The notes: a model not told the origin generated them from the sequence alone. DNA of 64,000 nucleotides from Winogradskyella sp. PG-2 (GCF_000828715.1 NZ_AP014583.1:2292001-2356000), one strand, 5' to 3'. Counted from the first letter of the stretch, positions 57,984 to 64,000 are shown. Program-made: numbers and translations.

Positions 57984-58149
57984 AACGCCCACTGTGTATG
58001 GCGTAGTGAGGCGCGCCTCACGGAAAGCCATTGTTGCGCCTGATTTGTTGCGTTTTTAAGTTACGTTTTTTTTCGATAGGGTATAAGTTTTTAATGTGTA
58101 AGAACTTTCATAATCTTAACCAACTAAGCAATGAATTATACACGGTGTT
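57984..58149 (-). repeat. Hybrid site: B unit copy 5 (truncated) joined to an A-type end
   Basis: The first 62 bp (57984-58045) match a B unit up to GCGCCTGATT, then the sequence turns into an unrelated stretch that ends with the A-type end AATTATACACGGTGTT. The B promoter and hairpin body are missing. It keeps AAC at one end and GTT at the other, so it could still work as one attC-like site. Confidence 0.75.
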
Positions 58150-58168
58150 GGGCTTTCGTACTTTTATC

Positions 58169-58471
58169 TTAGATTTCCTCTTTTAATTTATCAGGTTTTT
58201 GTCTTGTATCAAATAATGTTATTACTTCAACCTCTCTTAATTCAGTCGAGACTCGATAATAGAATGTAGTTTGTTTTGTAACAACACATTTATAAAGACC
58301 TTTAAATTCCAATGATTCAGGACAACTTTGTGGTTGAATTGAAATCTGCCTCATCTTTTCAGATAACTTTTCAATAAATCTATCTCGTGTTTTTAAATTC
58401 CAGTTTTCTAAGAGGTAATCATTTAATTTAAGAAGTTTAGATTCCGCTAGTTCGGATAAAAATACTTTCAT
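58169..58471 (-). CDS. Cassette: RelE/ParE-family toxin
   Basis: A 100-aa toxin of the RelE/ParE superfamily: LSELAESKLLKLNDYLLENW, then GLYKCVVTKQTTFYYRVSTE and a final strand EVEVITLFDTRQKP. The last segments fit the ParE/RelE beta-sheet core. Its start shares one base with the end of the upstream gene. Toxin-antitoxin cassettes stabilise integron arrays, which may apply here. Confidence 0.85.
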   Translation of the reverse strand: MKVFLSELAESKLLKLNDYLLENWNLKTRDRFIEKLSEKMRQISIQPQSCPESLEFKGLYKCVVTKQTTFYYRVSTELREVEVITLFDTRQKPDKLKEEI

Positions 58472-58689
58472 TATGATATTTTCTTCAAAAATGAATCATA
58501 AGAAACTCTTTTTCCATTATTGAGTTGGTCAATTCCTTGTTTGATTTCATTTTGCTCTGAAATACTTAATTCATTCCAGAAATCAACTTTTTCTTTATTT
58601 ATAAAATCAGCTACTTTTTGAATAAATTCATTATTCTCAATTGCTAAAATTGTTTTTACTAGTTCGATTTTTGTAGATTGAATATCCAT
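58471..58689 (-). CDS. Cassette: antitoxin of the RelE/ParE-like pair
   Basis: About 72 aa, starting MDIQSTKIELVKTILAIENN at ATG 58689 (the ORF reaches 58710). The N-terminus is typical of short Bacteroidota antitoxins paired with RelE/ParE toxins, with a helical C-terminal (ISEQNEIKQGIDQLNNGKRV) that would wrap the toxin. Gene order antitoxin-toxin and overlap support the pair. Confidence 0.8.
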   Translation of the reverse strand: MDIQSTKIELVKTILAIENNEFIQKVADFINKEKVDFWNELSISEQNEIKQGIDQLNNGKRVSYDSFLKKIS

Positions 58690-58760
58690 TTCTTTTTTTA
58701 TTACAATCAAAGATACATAAAATGATTTTGATTCCGTAACATTGCTGCAGTATGAAGCCC

Positions 58761-58990
58761 AACGCCCACTGTGTATGGCGTAGTGAGGCGCGCCTCACGG
58801 AAAGCCATTGTTGCGCCTGATTAGCTATACACGCTGTTGTGTGTAGTATCGTTCGGAGTTCTCGTAGACTCGACTAAATATACATAAAATTGGCGAGGTG
58901 CGACAAACAGTGGGCGTTGGTATGTAATTAGTAGAAGGGCAGCGTTTGGAAAACGCGATTCTACGTGCCGTAGGCAATTATATACCAACG
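58761..58990 (-). repeat. B unit copy 6 (230 bp), reference copy
   Basis: Layout on the plus strand: 58761-58773 arm 1, AACGCCCACTGTG; palindrome GTGAGGCGCGCCTCAC at 58783-58798; promoter elements (minus strand) at 58874-58907; arm 2, CAGTGGGCGTT, ending 58918; hairpin body 58917-58989 with 14-bp arms GTTGGTATGTAATT / AATTATATACCAAC (one mismatch here). It precedes the toxin-antitoxin cassette. Confidence 0.93.
58874..58907 (-). promoter_or_regulatory. Promoter-like sequence inside the B unit
   Basis: On the minus strand TTTG (58904-58907), a 21-bp spacer and TATATTTA (58875-58882, one mismatch to TAnnTTTG). Equivalent positions: 46272-46305, 49831-49864, 52298-52331, 56530-56563, 60883-60916 (here TATATTTC), 62195-62228, 63724-63757. 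It points into the next cassette gene, about 115 bp from the cassette boundary. Confidence 0.45.
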
Positions 58991-59109
58991 TGTTTGTATA
59001 AACTTAGGAAGGAAATTGTATGCTATCAGTTTCAGTTTGTAAACTGCTTTTGCAAGTAAAAACTACCTTTGGTTTTAGCCATTAACCCTTATTAAGTTTA
59101 TTCCATGTT
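58987..59109 (-). repeat. A-type attC-like site 8 (divergent)
   Basis: 123 nt from AAC 58987 to GTT 59107. It keeps length and end triplets but not the standard inner hairpin; internal pairing is weaker by eye. Confidence 0.6.
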
Positions 59110-59117
59110 GTAAACAG

Positions 59118-60746
59118 CTATTTAATTATTAGCTTTTTCATGACTATAGCATTATTCAGTTTGTTTTTTATATTTATGTAATATAATCCTGATTTCAAGT
59201 TTTCTATTAGTATTGAAGCTATTAAATTGTCTACTGTAATTTCATTTTTCTTTATCAATTGACCTAAATTATTATAAATATTGATTTCATAAATTCCATT
59301 ATCGATACCTCTAACCCTCAACAGATTATTATTAGAAGTAGGATTTGGGTATAATACAATATTATCGTTTAAAACATCAATATCGTTTATACTTAAAGTC
59401 GAATGAGTTAAGGCGTTATATGCACTGATTCTACCATGTCCATAGTATTGATCCCATCCAATGGTATCATTAGAATCTCCAACTTGATCTTCAGAGGATT
59501 CTTCTAATATGGTTCTTATTTGGTCTACTGTCAAATTTGAATCAACAGATAATAATAATGACACCAAGCCAGCTACATGTGGTGCGCCTTGAGATGTACC
59601 TCCCCAATATGTATTAAAATTAGTGTTTGACGAATAGCTTAAACCATAAATGTAATTACCAGGTGCTACAAAATCCAATTCTGGACCAAAATTACTTCCA
59701 CTTGTACTGCTCCAAAAAAAAGGTACACTCCTCGTATCATCTGAATCTGTAGAGCCAACTGCAAAAGCATTGGTATATCTTGCAGGATATTGAATTACAG
59801 AATTTTGATTCCCAGTAGAAACAACTATTACCACATTATTGTTATAAGCATAATTAATTGCATTTTCTAGTAGGGTTGATGAGCCATTTCCACCAGCGGA
59901 AAGGTTGATTACAGAAGCACCATTATCAACGGCATAATAGATGGCATCGGCCCACCAACTGTAAAAACCACTATTGTTATCATCTAAAATTTTGCACACC
60001 ATTATTTTAGAATTCCAGTTTACACCAGCATATCCATTACTATTATTGCCACTCGCTACTGCAATACCAGCTACGTTAGTGCCATGACCATGATCATCTG
60101 TAGGATTATTATCGTTATTTACAAAATCCCAACCTCCATTAATATCATCTATAAAACCATTGGAATCGGTATCGCTCCCATCTTGAACTTCTGAAGGATT
60201 TGTCCAAATTCTACCTGTAAATTCAGGATGATCTAACTTTAATCCAGAATCTAAAATTGCGATAATTAAATTAGAATTACCTTGCGTTATATCCCAAGCT
60301 AACTCACTATCTATGTCGGCGTCTACAGTTGAGTTAGACAAAGAAAAAGTACCATCATTGTAATGTGACCATTGTCTATTGAAGAAAGTATCGTTAGGGG
60401 TTGTTTGAGAATAACCATGACCATGACCAACAAAATTTGGTTCAACATATTCAAATAGGTCTGTTAATCTATATAGCTCAATCAATTCTTCAATCTGTTT
60501 ATCTGATTCTAAATTAATGATATATGTATCTTCCATTTTTTTATTTCCAGTTAATATGATAGATTTTAAACCATTATTGGTATTTAGTATATCTATTTTG
60601 GAATTTTGGAATTTTTGCTGATTTTGAACAAAAATTCTATTCGGTTTATTTGTAGTTTTAAATTTAATTATCAAACTCTTTTGTGTTTGACAGAATAAAA
60701 AGCTACTCATTAAAAGGCTGATTATGAATAAAGTATTTTTTTTCAT
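59118..60746 (-). CDS. Cassette: subtilisin-like (S8) protease with T9SS sorting domain
   Basis: A 542-aa secreted serine protease: signal peptide (TLFIISLLMSSFLFCQTQ), a propeptide-like region to about residue 110, then the S8 catalytic domain with Asp in IIAILDSGLKLDHPE, His in DDHGHGTNVAGIAV and Ser in WGGTSQGAPHVAGLVS. The C-terminus is a type A sorting domain (VLYPNPTSNNNLLRVRG) ending SGLYYINIKNKLNN. Full catalytic triad, so probably an active exoprotease exported by the T9SS. Confidence 0.93.
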   Translation of the reverse strand: MKKNTLFIISLLMSSFLFCQTQKSLIIKFKTTNKPNRIFVQNQQKFQNSKIDILNTNNGLKSIILTGNKKMEDTYIINLESDKQIEELIELYRLTDLFEYVEPNFVGHGHGYSQTTPNDTFFNRQWSHYNDGTFSLSNSTVDADIDSELAWDITQGNSNLIIAILDSGLKLDHPEFTGRIWTNPSEVQDGSDTDSNGFIDDINGGWDFVNNDNNPTDDHGHGTNVAGIAVASGNNSNGYAGVNWNSKIMVCKILDDNNSGFYSWWADAIYYAVDNGASVINLSAGGNGSSTLLENAINYAYNNNVVIVVSTGNQNSVIQYPARYTNAFAVGSTDSDDTRSVPFFWSSTSGSNFGPELDFVAPGNYIYGLSYSSNTNFNTYWGGTSQGAPHVAGLVSLLLSVDSNLTVDQIRTILEESSEDQVGDSNDTIGWDQYYGHGRISAYNALTHSTLSINDIDVLNDNIVLYPNPTSNNNLLRVRGIDNGIYEINIYNNLGQLIKKNEITVDNLIASILIENLKSGLYYINIKNKLNNAIVMKKLIIK

Positions 60747-60769
60747 TTTCTTTGTTTTTAATTGTTTAC

Positions 60770-60999
60770 AACGCCCACTGTGTATGTCGTAGTGAGGCGC
60801 GCCTCACGGAAAGCCGTTGTTGCGCCTGATTAGCTATACACGCTGTTGTGTGTAGTATCGTTCGGAGTTTTCGTAGACTCGACGAAATATACATAAAATT
60901 GGCGAGGTGCGACAAACAGTGGGCGTTGGTATGTAATTAGTAGAAGGGCAGCGTTTGGAAAACGCGATTCTACGTGCCGTAGGCAATTATATACCAACG
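60770..60999 (-). repeat. B unit copy 7 (230 bp)
   Basis: Full-length, most diverged of the complete copies (GTATGTCGTAG, AAGCCGTTG, GTTTTCGTAG, CGACGAAAT). The last change alters the -7-like element. It precedes the S8 protease cassette. Confidence 0.92.
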
Positions 61000-61120
61000 G
61001 AATTGTGTATGGTTAGTTGCGTGGCTAAGCAACTAATTTAGCAAATAAATCACAGATAGAATATTCCGAAGGAATGTTCGTAAATCGGCAGTGACCAAGC
61101 AATTAATTATACACGTTGTT
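60996..61120 (-). repeat. A-type attC-like site 9
   Basis: 125 nt from AAC 60996 to GTT 61118. Inner hairpin GAATATTCC-gaa-GGAATGTTC, with a different sequence from site 6 but the same pairing. Outer end AATTATACACGTTGTTGG. Confidence 0.77.
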
Positions 61121-61133
61121 GGCATTTCGTTGT

Positions 61134-61898
61134 TTATTTAGTATTCAATAATATCATATCAATTGTTGTACCTATAATTATTGAGATAAAGTAAAAAGTA
61201 ATCATTCCTAACATATTTGCTATTACTCCTTTTATATAATTTATGGCTTTTCTACTAGAGTAAAACTGGCCTAATGCCCAAGATGAATATACAAATCCGA
61301 TTATTCCACCTAAATATAAAAGCCTATAACCTGTTAAAATATCTAAGACTATAAATAATGAATAAATTAAGGTGCTTATTCCTAGAACATATAGAAGGAA
61401 TGTCAATATTTCGTAAAAGTTATAATTGGATTTTCTAAAAAATAATTTAACCCATAATGCAGTGAATACTGACATTAAGATATTTGTATATCCATAGTTC
61501 TTTTTCACCCATTCAAAAATACTAACCAGAGCTGAATTTTTTAAGCCAAGTGTATTTGTGTAGCCGCTTCCAAATTCGTCAAGAAAGTCATTATTTATTA
61601 GATGTTGTTGGGCAATAGTATAAATCAGAGAGCAAAAAACGATGAATGTAATAGGTTTTACTATCTTATTCCTATCATTTTTAATGAAATGTTGTACACT
61701 TTTTCCAGGTCTGATTAATATTTCTTTAACGGTATAGAAAATTCCTTTATCTAAATTTAAAATACTCACTAATTCTGATAAAATATATTTTCTGTCAATT
61801 CTTTTAGGAACTTTTAGTTTGCCCTTCTTATCTAGAAAATCATCTTTAGTTTTAACATTAAAATTTTGAGATGCTTTAGTGCTCTTATTTTTACTCAT
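61134..61898 (-). CDS. Cassette: DUF3667-type membrane protein
   Basis: A 254-aa protein with the DUF3667 start: RKYILSELVSILNLDKGIFY and ILIRPGKSVQHFIKNDRNKI, leading into about five membrane helices (PITFIVFCSLIYTIAQ, YEILTFLLYVLGISTLIYSL and others). DUF3667 is common in Bacteroidota and has no known function. Cassette ends GTTGGCATT / AATGCCAAC match. Confidence 0.75.
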   Translation of the reverse strand: MSKNKSTKASQNFNVKTKDDFLDKKGKLKVPKRIDRKYILSELVSILNLDKGIFYTVKEILIRPGKSVQHFIKNDRNKIVKPITFIVFCSLIYTIAQQHLINNDFLDEFGSGYTNTLGLKNSALVSIFEWVKKNYGYTNILMSVFTALWVKLFFRKSNYNFYEILTFLLYVLGISTLIYSLFIVLDILTGYRLLYLGGIIGFVYSSWALGQFYSSRKAINYIKGVIANMLGMITFYFISIIIGTTIDMILLNTK

Positions 61899-61925
61899 TT
61901 TTGTTTAGTAAATTGTTTTGATGAT

Positions 61926-62013
61926 TTAATTAATCATTGGCAATACAAATTCTTTAAAAATATAAAATAATAAGGCTCCAACTATCATTCCAACAAGGAA
62001 GTTTCTTTTTTTA
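61926..62013 (-). pseudogene. Possible small membrane peptide remnant before DUF3667 gene
   Basis: On the minus strand a frame reads KRNFLVGMIVGALLFYIFKE then FVLPMIN and a TAA at 61926. It follows long A-runs and has no in-frame ATG before RNFLV, so a slip in an A-run may have broken it. It is inside the DUF3667 cassette, 5' of the gene. Confidence 0.3.
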
Positions 62014-62081
62014 TTTTTTTATTTTTTTGCTTTTTATTGGTTATAATTTAATTTTTTCGATTTCGTTCAGCAATGAATGCC

Positions 62082-62300
62082 AACGCCCACTGTGTATGTC
62101 GTAGTGGGGCGCGCCTCACGGAAAGCCATTGTTGCGCCTGATTAGCTATACACGCTGTTGTGTGTAGTATCGTTCGGAGTTCTCGTAGACTCGACTAAAT
62201 ATACATAAAATTGGCGAGGTGCGACAAACAGTGGGCGTTGGAATGTAATTAGTAGAAGGGCAGCGTTTGGAAAACGCGATTCTACGTGCCGCAGGCAATT
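62082..62300 (-). repeat. B unit copy 8, interrupted by IS3-family element
   Basis: Matches the B unit from AACGCCCACTG to GCAGGCAATT, then stops where the insertion sequence begins. It has a mutated palindrome (GTGGGGCGCGCCTCAC) and body arm (GTTGGAATG). It precedes the DUF3667 cassette and keeps the promoter-like sequence. Confidence 0.88.
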
Positions 62301-62337
62301 GTCTTGTCCTGAAATATGGCTACAGGTTAAAATTGAA

Positions 62338-63216
62338 TTAAGCTGATAATTTATATACCATATTTGGTATTTTATAATCTAAAGATAAGTGTAATCTTAT
62401 TTCGTTGTATAAATTAATTGCACTTTTTGTGGCTCTTTTCGGGTGAGCGACGTCTGTAAAGGTTTGATCAAGATAAAATTCATCTTTTAAAATCCCGTTA
62501 ACTCTTTCTGCCATTGCGTTTTCATAACAATGATTTTTCTCTGTCATACTAATGTCTATTTTTTTTCTTTTAAGTATTTGTGTGTATACATTGCTACAAT
62601 ATTGAATACCTCTGTCTGAATGATGAATAAGTTGTTTAATATCTTTCGCTTGATATATAGCTTTATTAAGCGCTCTAACACATCCTTTAAGTTCTAGGCT
62701 GTCACTAAGGTCGTATCCTACTATTTTACGAGAATACATGTCCGTAATTAGTGCCAGATAACAAAATCCTTTTACGGTTCTAATGTATGTAATATCAGAA
62801 GCCCAAACTTGATTAGGTTTTGTGATTTCTATATCTTTTATAATGTTCTTATACTTATAAAAACGATGATACGAGTTGGTTGTTTTAGCACTAGTTTTCT
62901 TTCTAAGTGTTAGCATTTGGTGTTTTCTAAGCACACTAAATAAAGTATCTCTACCAACCTTAACATTGGCTTTATTAAAATCTATGTTTAATGATTTCAC
63001 AAGTTTACGCACGCCTTCTCTAGGAAGAGATTTGCGTCTTTTTCGGACTATGTTAATAATCTTTTGTTCTAGTTTTAAACGGTTGTCAGCTCTAGATTTG
63101 TATTTATAATACGCATCACGTTTAAGTCCGAAACAATGAGTTATAGTCGTTAAAGAAGCAAATTCCTTAGATTTTTCTTTAGCTTTGATTAGGGCTTTAT
63201 ACTTAACTTTTTTTTT
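62338..63216 (-). CDS. IS3-family transposase OrfB (by -1 frameshift from OrfA)
   Basis: DDE integrase core: D in VWASDITYIRTVKGF, D in IHHSDRGIQYCS, E in YENAMAERVNGILKDEF, and a C-terminal NLYNEIRLHLSLDYKIP. The frame is open upstream without ATG to the A9 slippery run (63208-63216), where a -1 shift from OrfA gives KKKVKYKALIKAKEKSKEF. This is the normal way IS3 elements make the OrfAB transposase. Both parts look intact. Confidence 0.88.
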   Translation of the reverse strand, partial: KKKVKYKALIKAKEKSKEFASLTTITHCFGLKRDAYYKYKSRADNRLKLEQKIINIVRKRRKSLPREGVRKLVKSLNIDFNKANVKVGRDTLFSVLRKHQMLTLRKKTSAKTTNSYHRFYKYKNIIKDIEITKPNQVWASDITYIRTVKGFCYLALITDMYSRKIVGYDLSDSLELKGCVRALNKAIYQAKDIKQLIHHSDRGIQYCSNVYTQILKRKKIDISMTEKNHCYENAMAERVNGILKDEFYLDQTFTDVAHPKRATKSAINLYNEIRLHLSLDYKIPNMVYKLSA

Positions 63217-63560
63217 AGTTCAGCGATAGATTTGTAACCTAGATCTTCAGCTGCTACTTCAAGATAACAATCCTTTACCATAGCATCGAGATCCTTTTTA
63301 AGTAGTAGCTTTTTAAGCTGTTCAACCTCTTTTTGAAGTGCCTTAATTCTAGATATTTCGTCTTTTGTTTCCACTTTTACTCTGGTGTTCATTAAGTCTT
63401 TACGATTATACTTTTTAATCCACACATTTACTGTTGTAGGTGCAATAGAGTAGAGTTTACAAAGTTCGCTTTTTGTGTGTTTTCCGGTTGTAAGTTCGGC
63501 TAAAATTTTCAGTTTAAAAGGTTCTGAATACCGTCTAATTACTTTGTCATTTTTATACAT
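63189..63560 (-). CDS. IS3-family transposase OrfA
   Basis: A 123-aa DNA-binding protein: helix-turn-helix (YSEPFKLKILAELTTGKHTK, SELCKLYSIAPTTVNVWIKK) followed by a leucine-zipper-like helix (SRIKALQKEVEQLKKLLLKK). Ends in LKKKLSIKP just after the slippery A9 run, where ribosomes can shift to OrfB. Confidence 0.88.
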   Translation of the reverse strand: MYKNDKVIRRYSEPFKLKILAELTTGKHTKSELCKLYSIAPTTVNVWIKKYNRKDLMNTRVKVETKDEISRIKALQKEVEQLKKLLLKKDLDAMVKDCYLEVAAEDLGYKSIAELKKKLSIKP

Positions 63561-63610
63561 AATGTTTAAAATTATGTAGCCTTTATTCAGGACGGGTCAC
63601 AATGCCACAC

Positions 63611-63840
63611 AACGCCCACTGTGTATGTCGTAGTGAGGCGCGCCTCACGGAAAGCCATTGTTGCGCCTGATTAGCTATACACGCTGTTGTGTGTAGTATC
63701 GTTCGGAGTTCTCGTAGACTCGACTAAATATACATAAAATTGGCGAGGTGCGACAAACAGTGGGCGTTGGTATGTAATTAGTAGAAGGGCAGCGTTTGGA
63801 AAACGCGATTCTACGTGCCGCAGGCAATTACATACCAACG
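63611..63840 (-). repeat. B unit copy 9 (230 bp)
   Basis: Full-length, with GTATGTCGTAG and GCCGCAGG variants shared with copy 8. In the array direction it is followed by the IS3-interrupted copy 8 and not by a gene, so two B units stand in tandem. Confidence 0.92.
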
Positions 63841-63880
63841 TTTTGGCTAAACTGCGTTTTAATGCAGTTTAGGTTTTGTT
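63837..63880 (-). repeat. A-type attC-like site 10 (minimal)
   Basis: Only 44 nt from AAC 63837 to GTT 63878, nearly symmetric: CTAAACTGC-gttttaat-GCAGTTTAG inside GTTTTGG/GGTTTTG arms. It has the size of classical short attC sites and lies 3' of the partial gene at the window end. Confidence 0.65.
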
Positions 63881-63916
63881 AGCAAATGCTTTTTTTCTGA
63901 TTCAAAATAATCTCGC

Positions 63917-64000
63917 TTAATTTTTTTGCACTCCTATTATTTCTGGCAATTTATATGCTCCATTTAATACGCTGTCATCGGGCCCATAAATGCGTAATAC
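63917..64000 (-). CDS. Cassette gene, C-terminal 27 residues (cut by window edge)
   Basis: Minus-strand frame open to the window edge: VLRIYGPDDSVLNGAYKLPE then IIGVQKN and TAA at 63917. The pattern resembles the C-terminal end of DUF1254/DUF1214 proteins (LRxYxP...L.G.Y..P.I), but this is too short for a firm call. It stands 37 bp before an attC-like site, as expected for the 3' end of a cassette gene. Confidence 0.5.
   Translation of the reverse strand, partial: VLRIYGPDDSVLNGAYKLPEIIGVQKN

Larger units (their letters stand above)
62300..63599 (-). mobile_element. IS3-family insertion sequence
   Basis: About 1300 bp. Ends are TGTCTTGTCCTGAAATATGG and, on the other strand, TGACCCGTCCTGAATAAAGG. 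Flanked by CAAT on both sides (62296-62299 and 63600-63603), a probable 4-bp target duplication. It sits in the hairpin body of B copy 8. Confidence 0.85.
46159..63880 (-). mobile_element. Integron-like gene-cassette array (no integrase in window)
   Basis: All genes run on the minus strand, each enclosed between a GTT on its 5' side and an AAC on its 3' side, with private complementary bases beside them (for example GTTGGGCTT / AAGCCCAAC around the toxin-antitoxin cassette). Between genes are structured sites of two classes, A (divergent, 44-187 nt) and B (230 bp, near identical). This is the layout of integron cassettes with attC sites. In known integrons the cassette 5' end faces attI, which predicts attI and intI to the right of the window. 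A cluster of attC without integrase (CALIN) is the alternative. Confidence 0.7.
43226..64000. mobile_element. tRNA-fMet-associated genomic island (right end outside window)
   Basis: Everything right of the tRNA differs from the core part: a tyrosine recombinase at the tRNA, decayed genes, insertion sequences, and a single-orientation cassette array. I see no second copy of the tRNA 3' end in the window, so the right attachment site is either beyond 64000 or lost. Confidence 0.6.

Noticed and set aside
46159..63840. B units as a CRISPR array
   Set aside because: Repeats are 230 bp and intervals are whole genes of very different length; no cas genes are present.
46159..63840. B units as a MITE or other transposon
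   Set aside because: No target duplication is seen; every copy abuts AAC at a cassette boundary and all have the same orientation. Kept as the main alternative until a genome-wide search is done.

Overview
The window is about 64 kb of AT-rich DNA from a member of the Bacteroidota, almost certainly the family Flavobacteriaceae. The support is a complete gldKLMN type IX secretion (T9SS) cluster, several proteins with T9SS C-terminal sorting domains, an exosortase-F pair, HYC_CC_PP and CPXCG family genes, and promoters of the Bacteroidota type (-33 TTG/TTTG, -7 TAnnTTTG). Genus cannot be fixed from sequence reading alone.

Positions 1-43,000 look like ordinary core chromosome. In order: the rod-shape operon mreB-mreC-mreD-mrdA on the minus strand; a decayed T9SS cargo gene with a 336-bp internal duplication; purH; two tandem ABC permeases; free-methionine-sulfoxide reductase; xrtF and its partner; a metal cluster (HYC_CC_PP, TonB receptor, HMA protein); groES-groEL; a minus-strand operon miaB-lipoprotein-sigma54 regulator-small ORF-lptE-307-aa protein-secG; two lipoproteins; topA; a degenerate arginase-fold gene; gldK-gldL-gldM-gldN; an oxidoreductase; an ABC-F ATPase; an RND efflux operon (adaptor, pump, TolC); a CPXCG protein and a leucine-rich-repeat protein.

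At 43,153 an initiator tRNA-Met marks the edge of a genomic island. A tyrosine recombinase with one in-frame stop follows directly, then a ribbon-helix-helix-like protein and decayed sequence.

From 46,159 to the right end lies the most unusual part: an array laid out like an integron. Every gene is on the minus strand. Nearly every gene, or short operon, begins just after a GTT and ends just before an AAC, and the bases next to GTT and AAC are complementary to each other and private to that gene, as in integron cassettes (GTTRRRY / RYYYAAC). Between genes lie structured sites of two kinds. 'A' sites (44-187 nt, mostly about 120 nt) diverge in sequence but many share a hairpin whose arms co-vary. 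'B' units are exactly 230 bp, near identical and present nine times (one truncated, one broken by an insertion sequence). Each B unit looks like an ORF-less cassette: a 73-nt hairpin body plus a 158-nt attC-like site that carries a promoter-like sequence pointing into the next gene. No integron integrase is visible; cassette polarity predicts it, with attI, beyond position 64,000.

The cassette cargo is mostly exported: an esterase, an SGNH-like lipoprotein, a CIA30 protein, an ADP-ribosylglycohydrolase-like lipoprotein, a broken amidohydrolase, a hydrolase-ECF sigma-membrane protein operon, a nuclease/phosphatase-fold and a subtilisin-like T9SS cargo protein, a RelE-type toxin-antitoxin pair and a DUF3667 membrane protein. 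The T9SS encoded at 27.8-32.5 kb would be expected to export the sorted cargo. An IS481-like and an IS3-family element have landed in the array.
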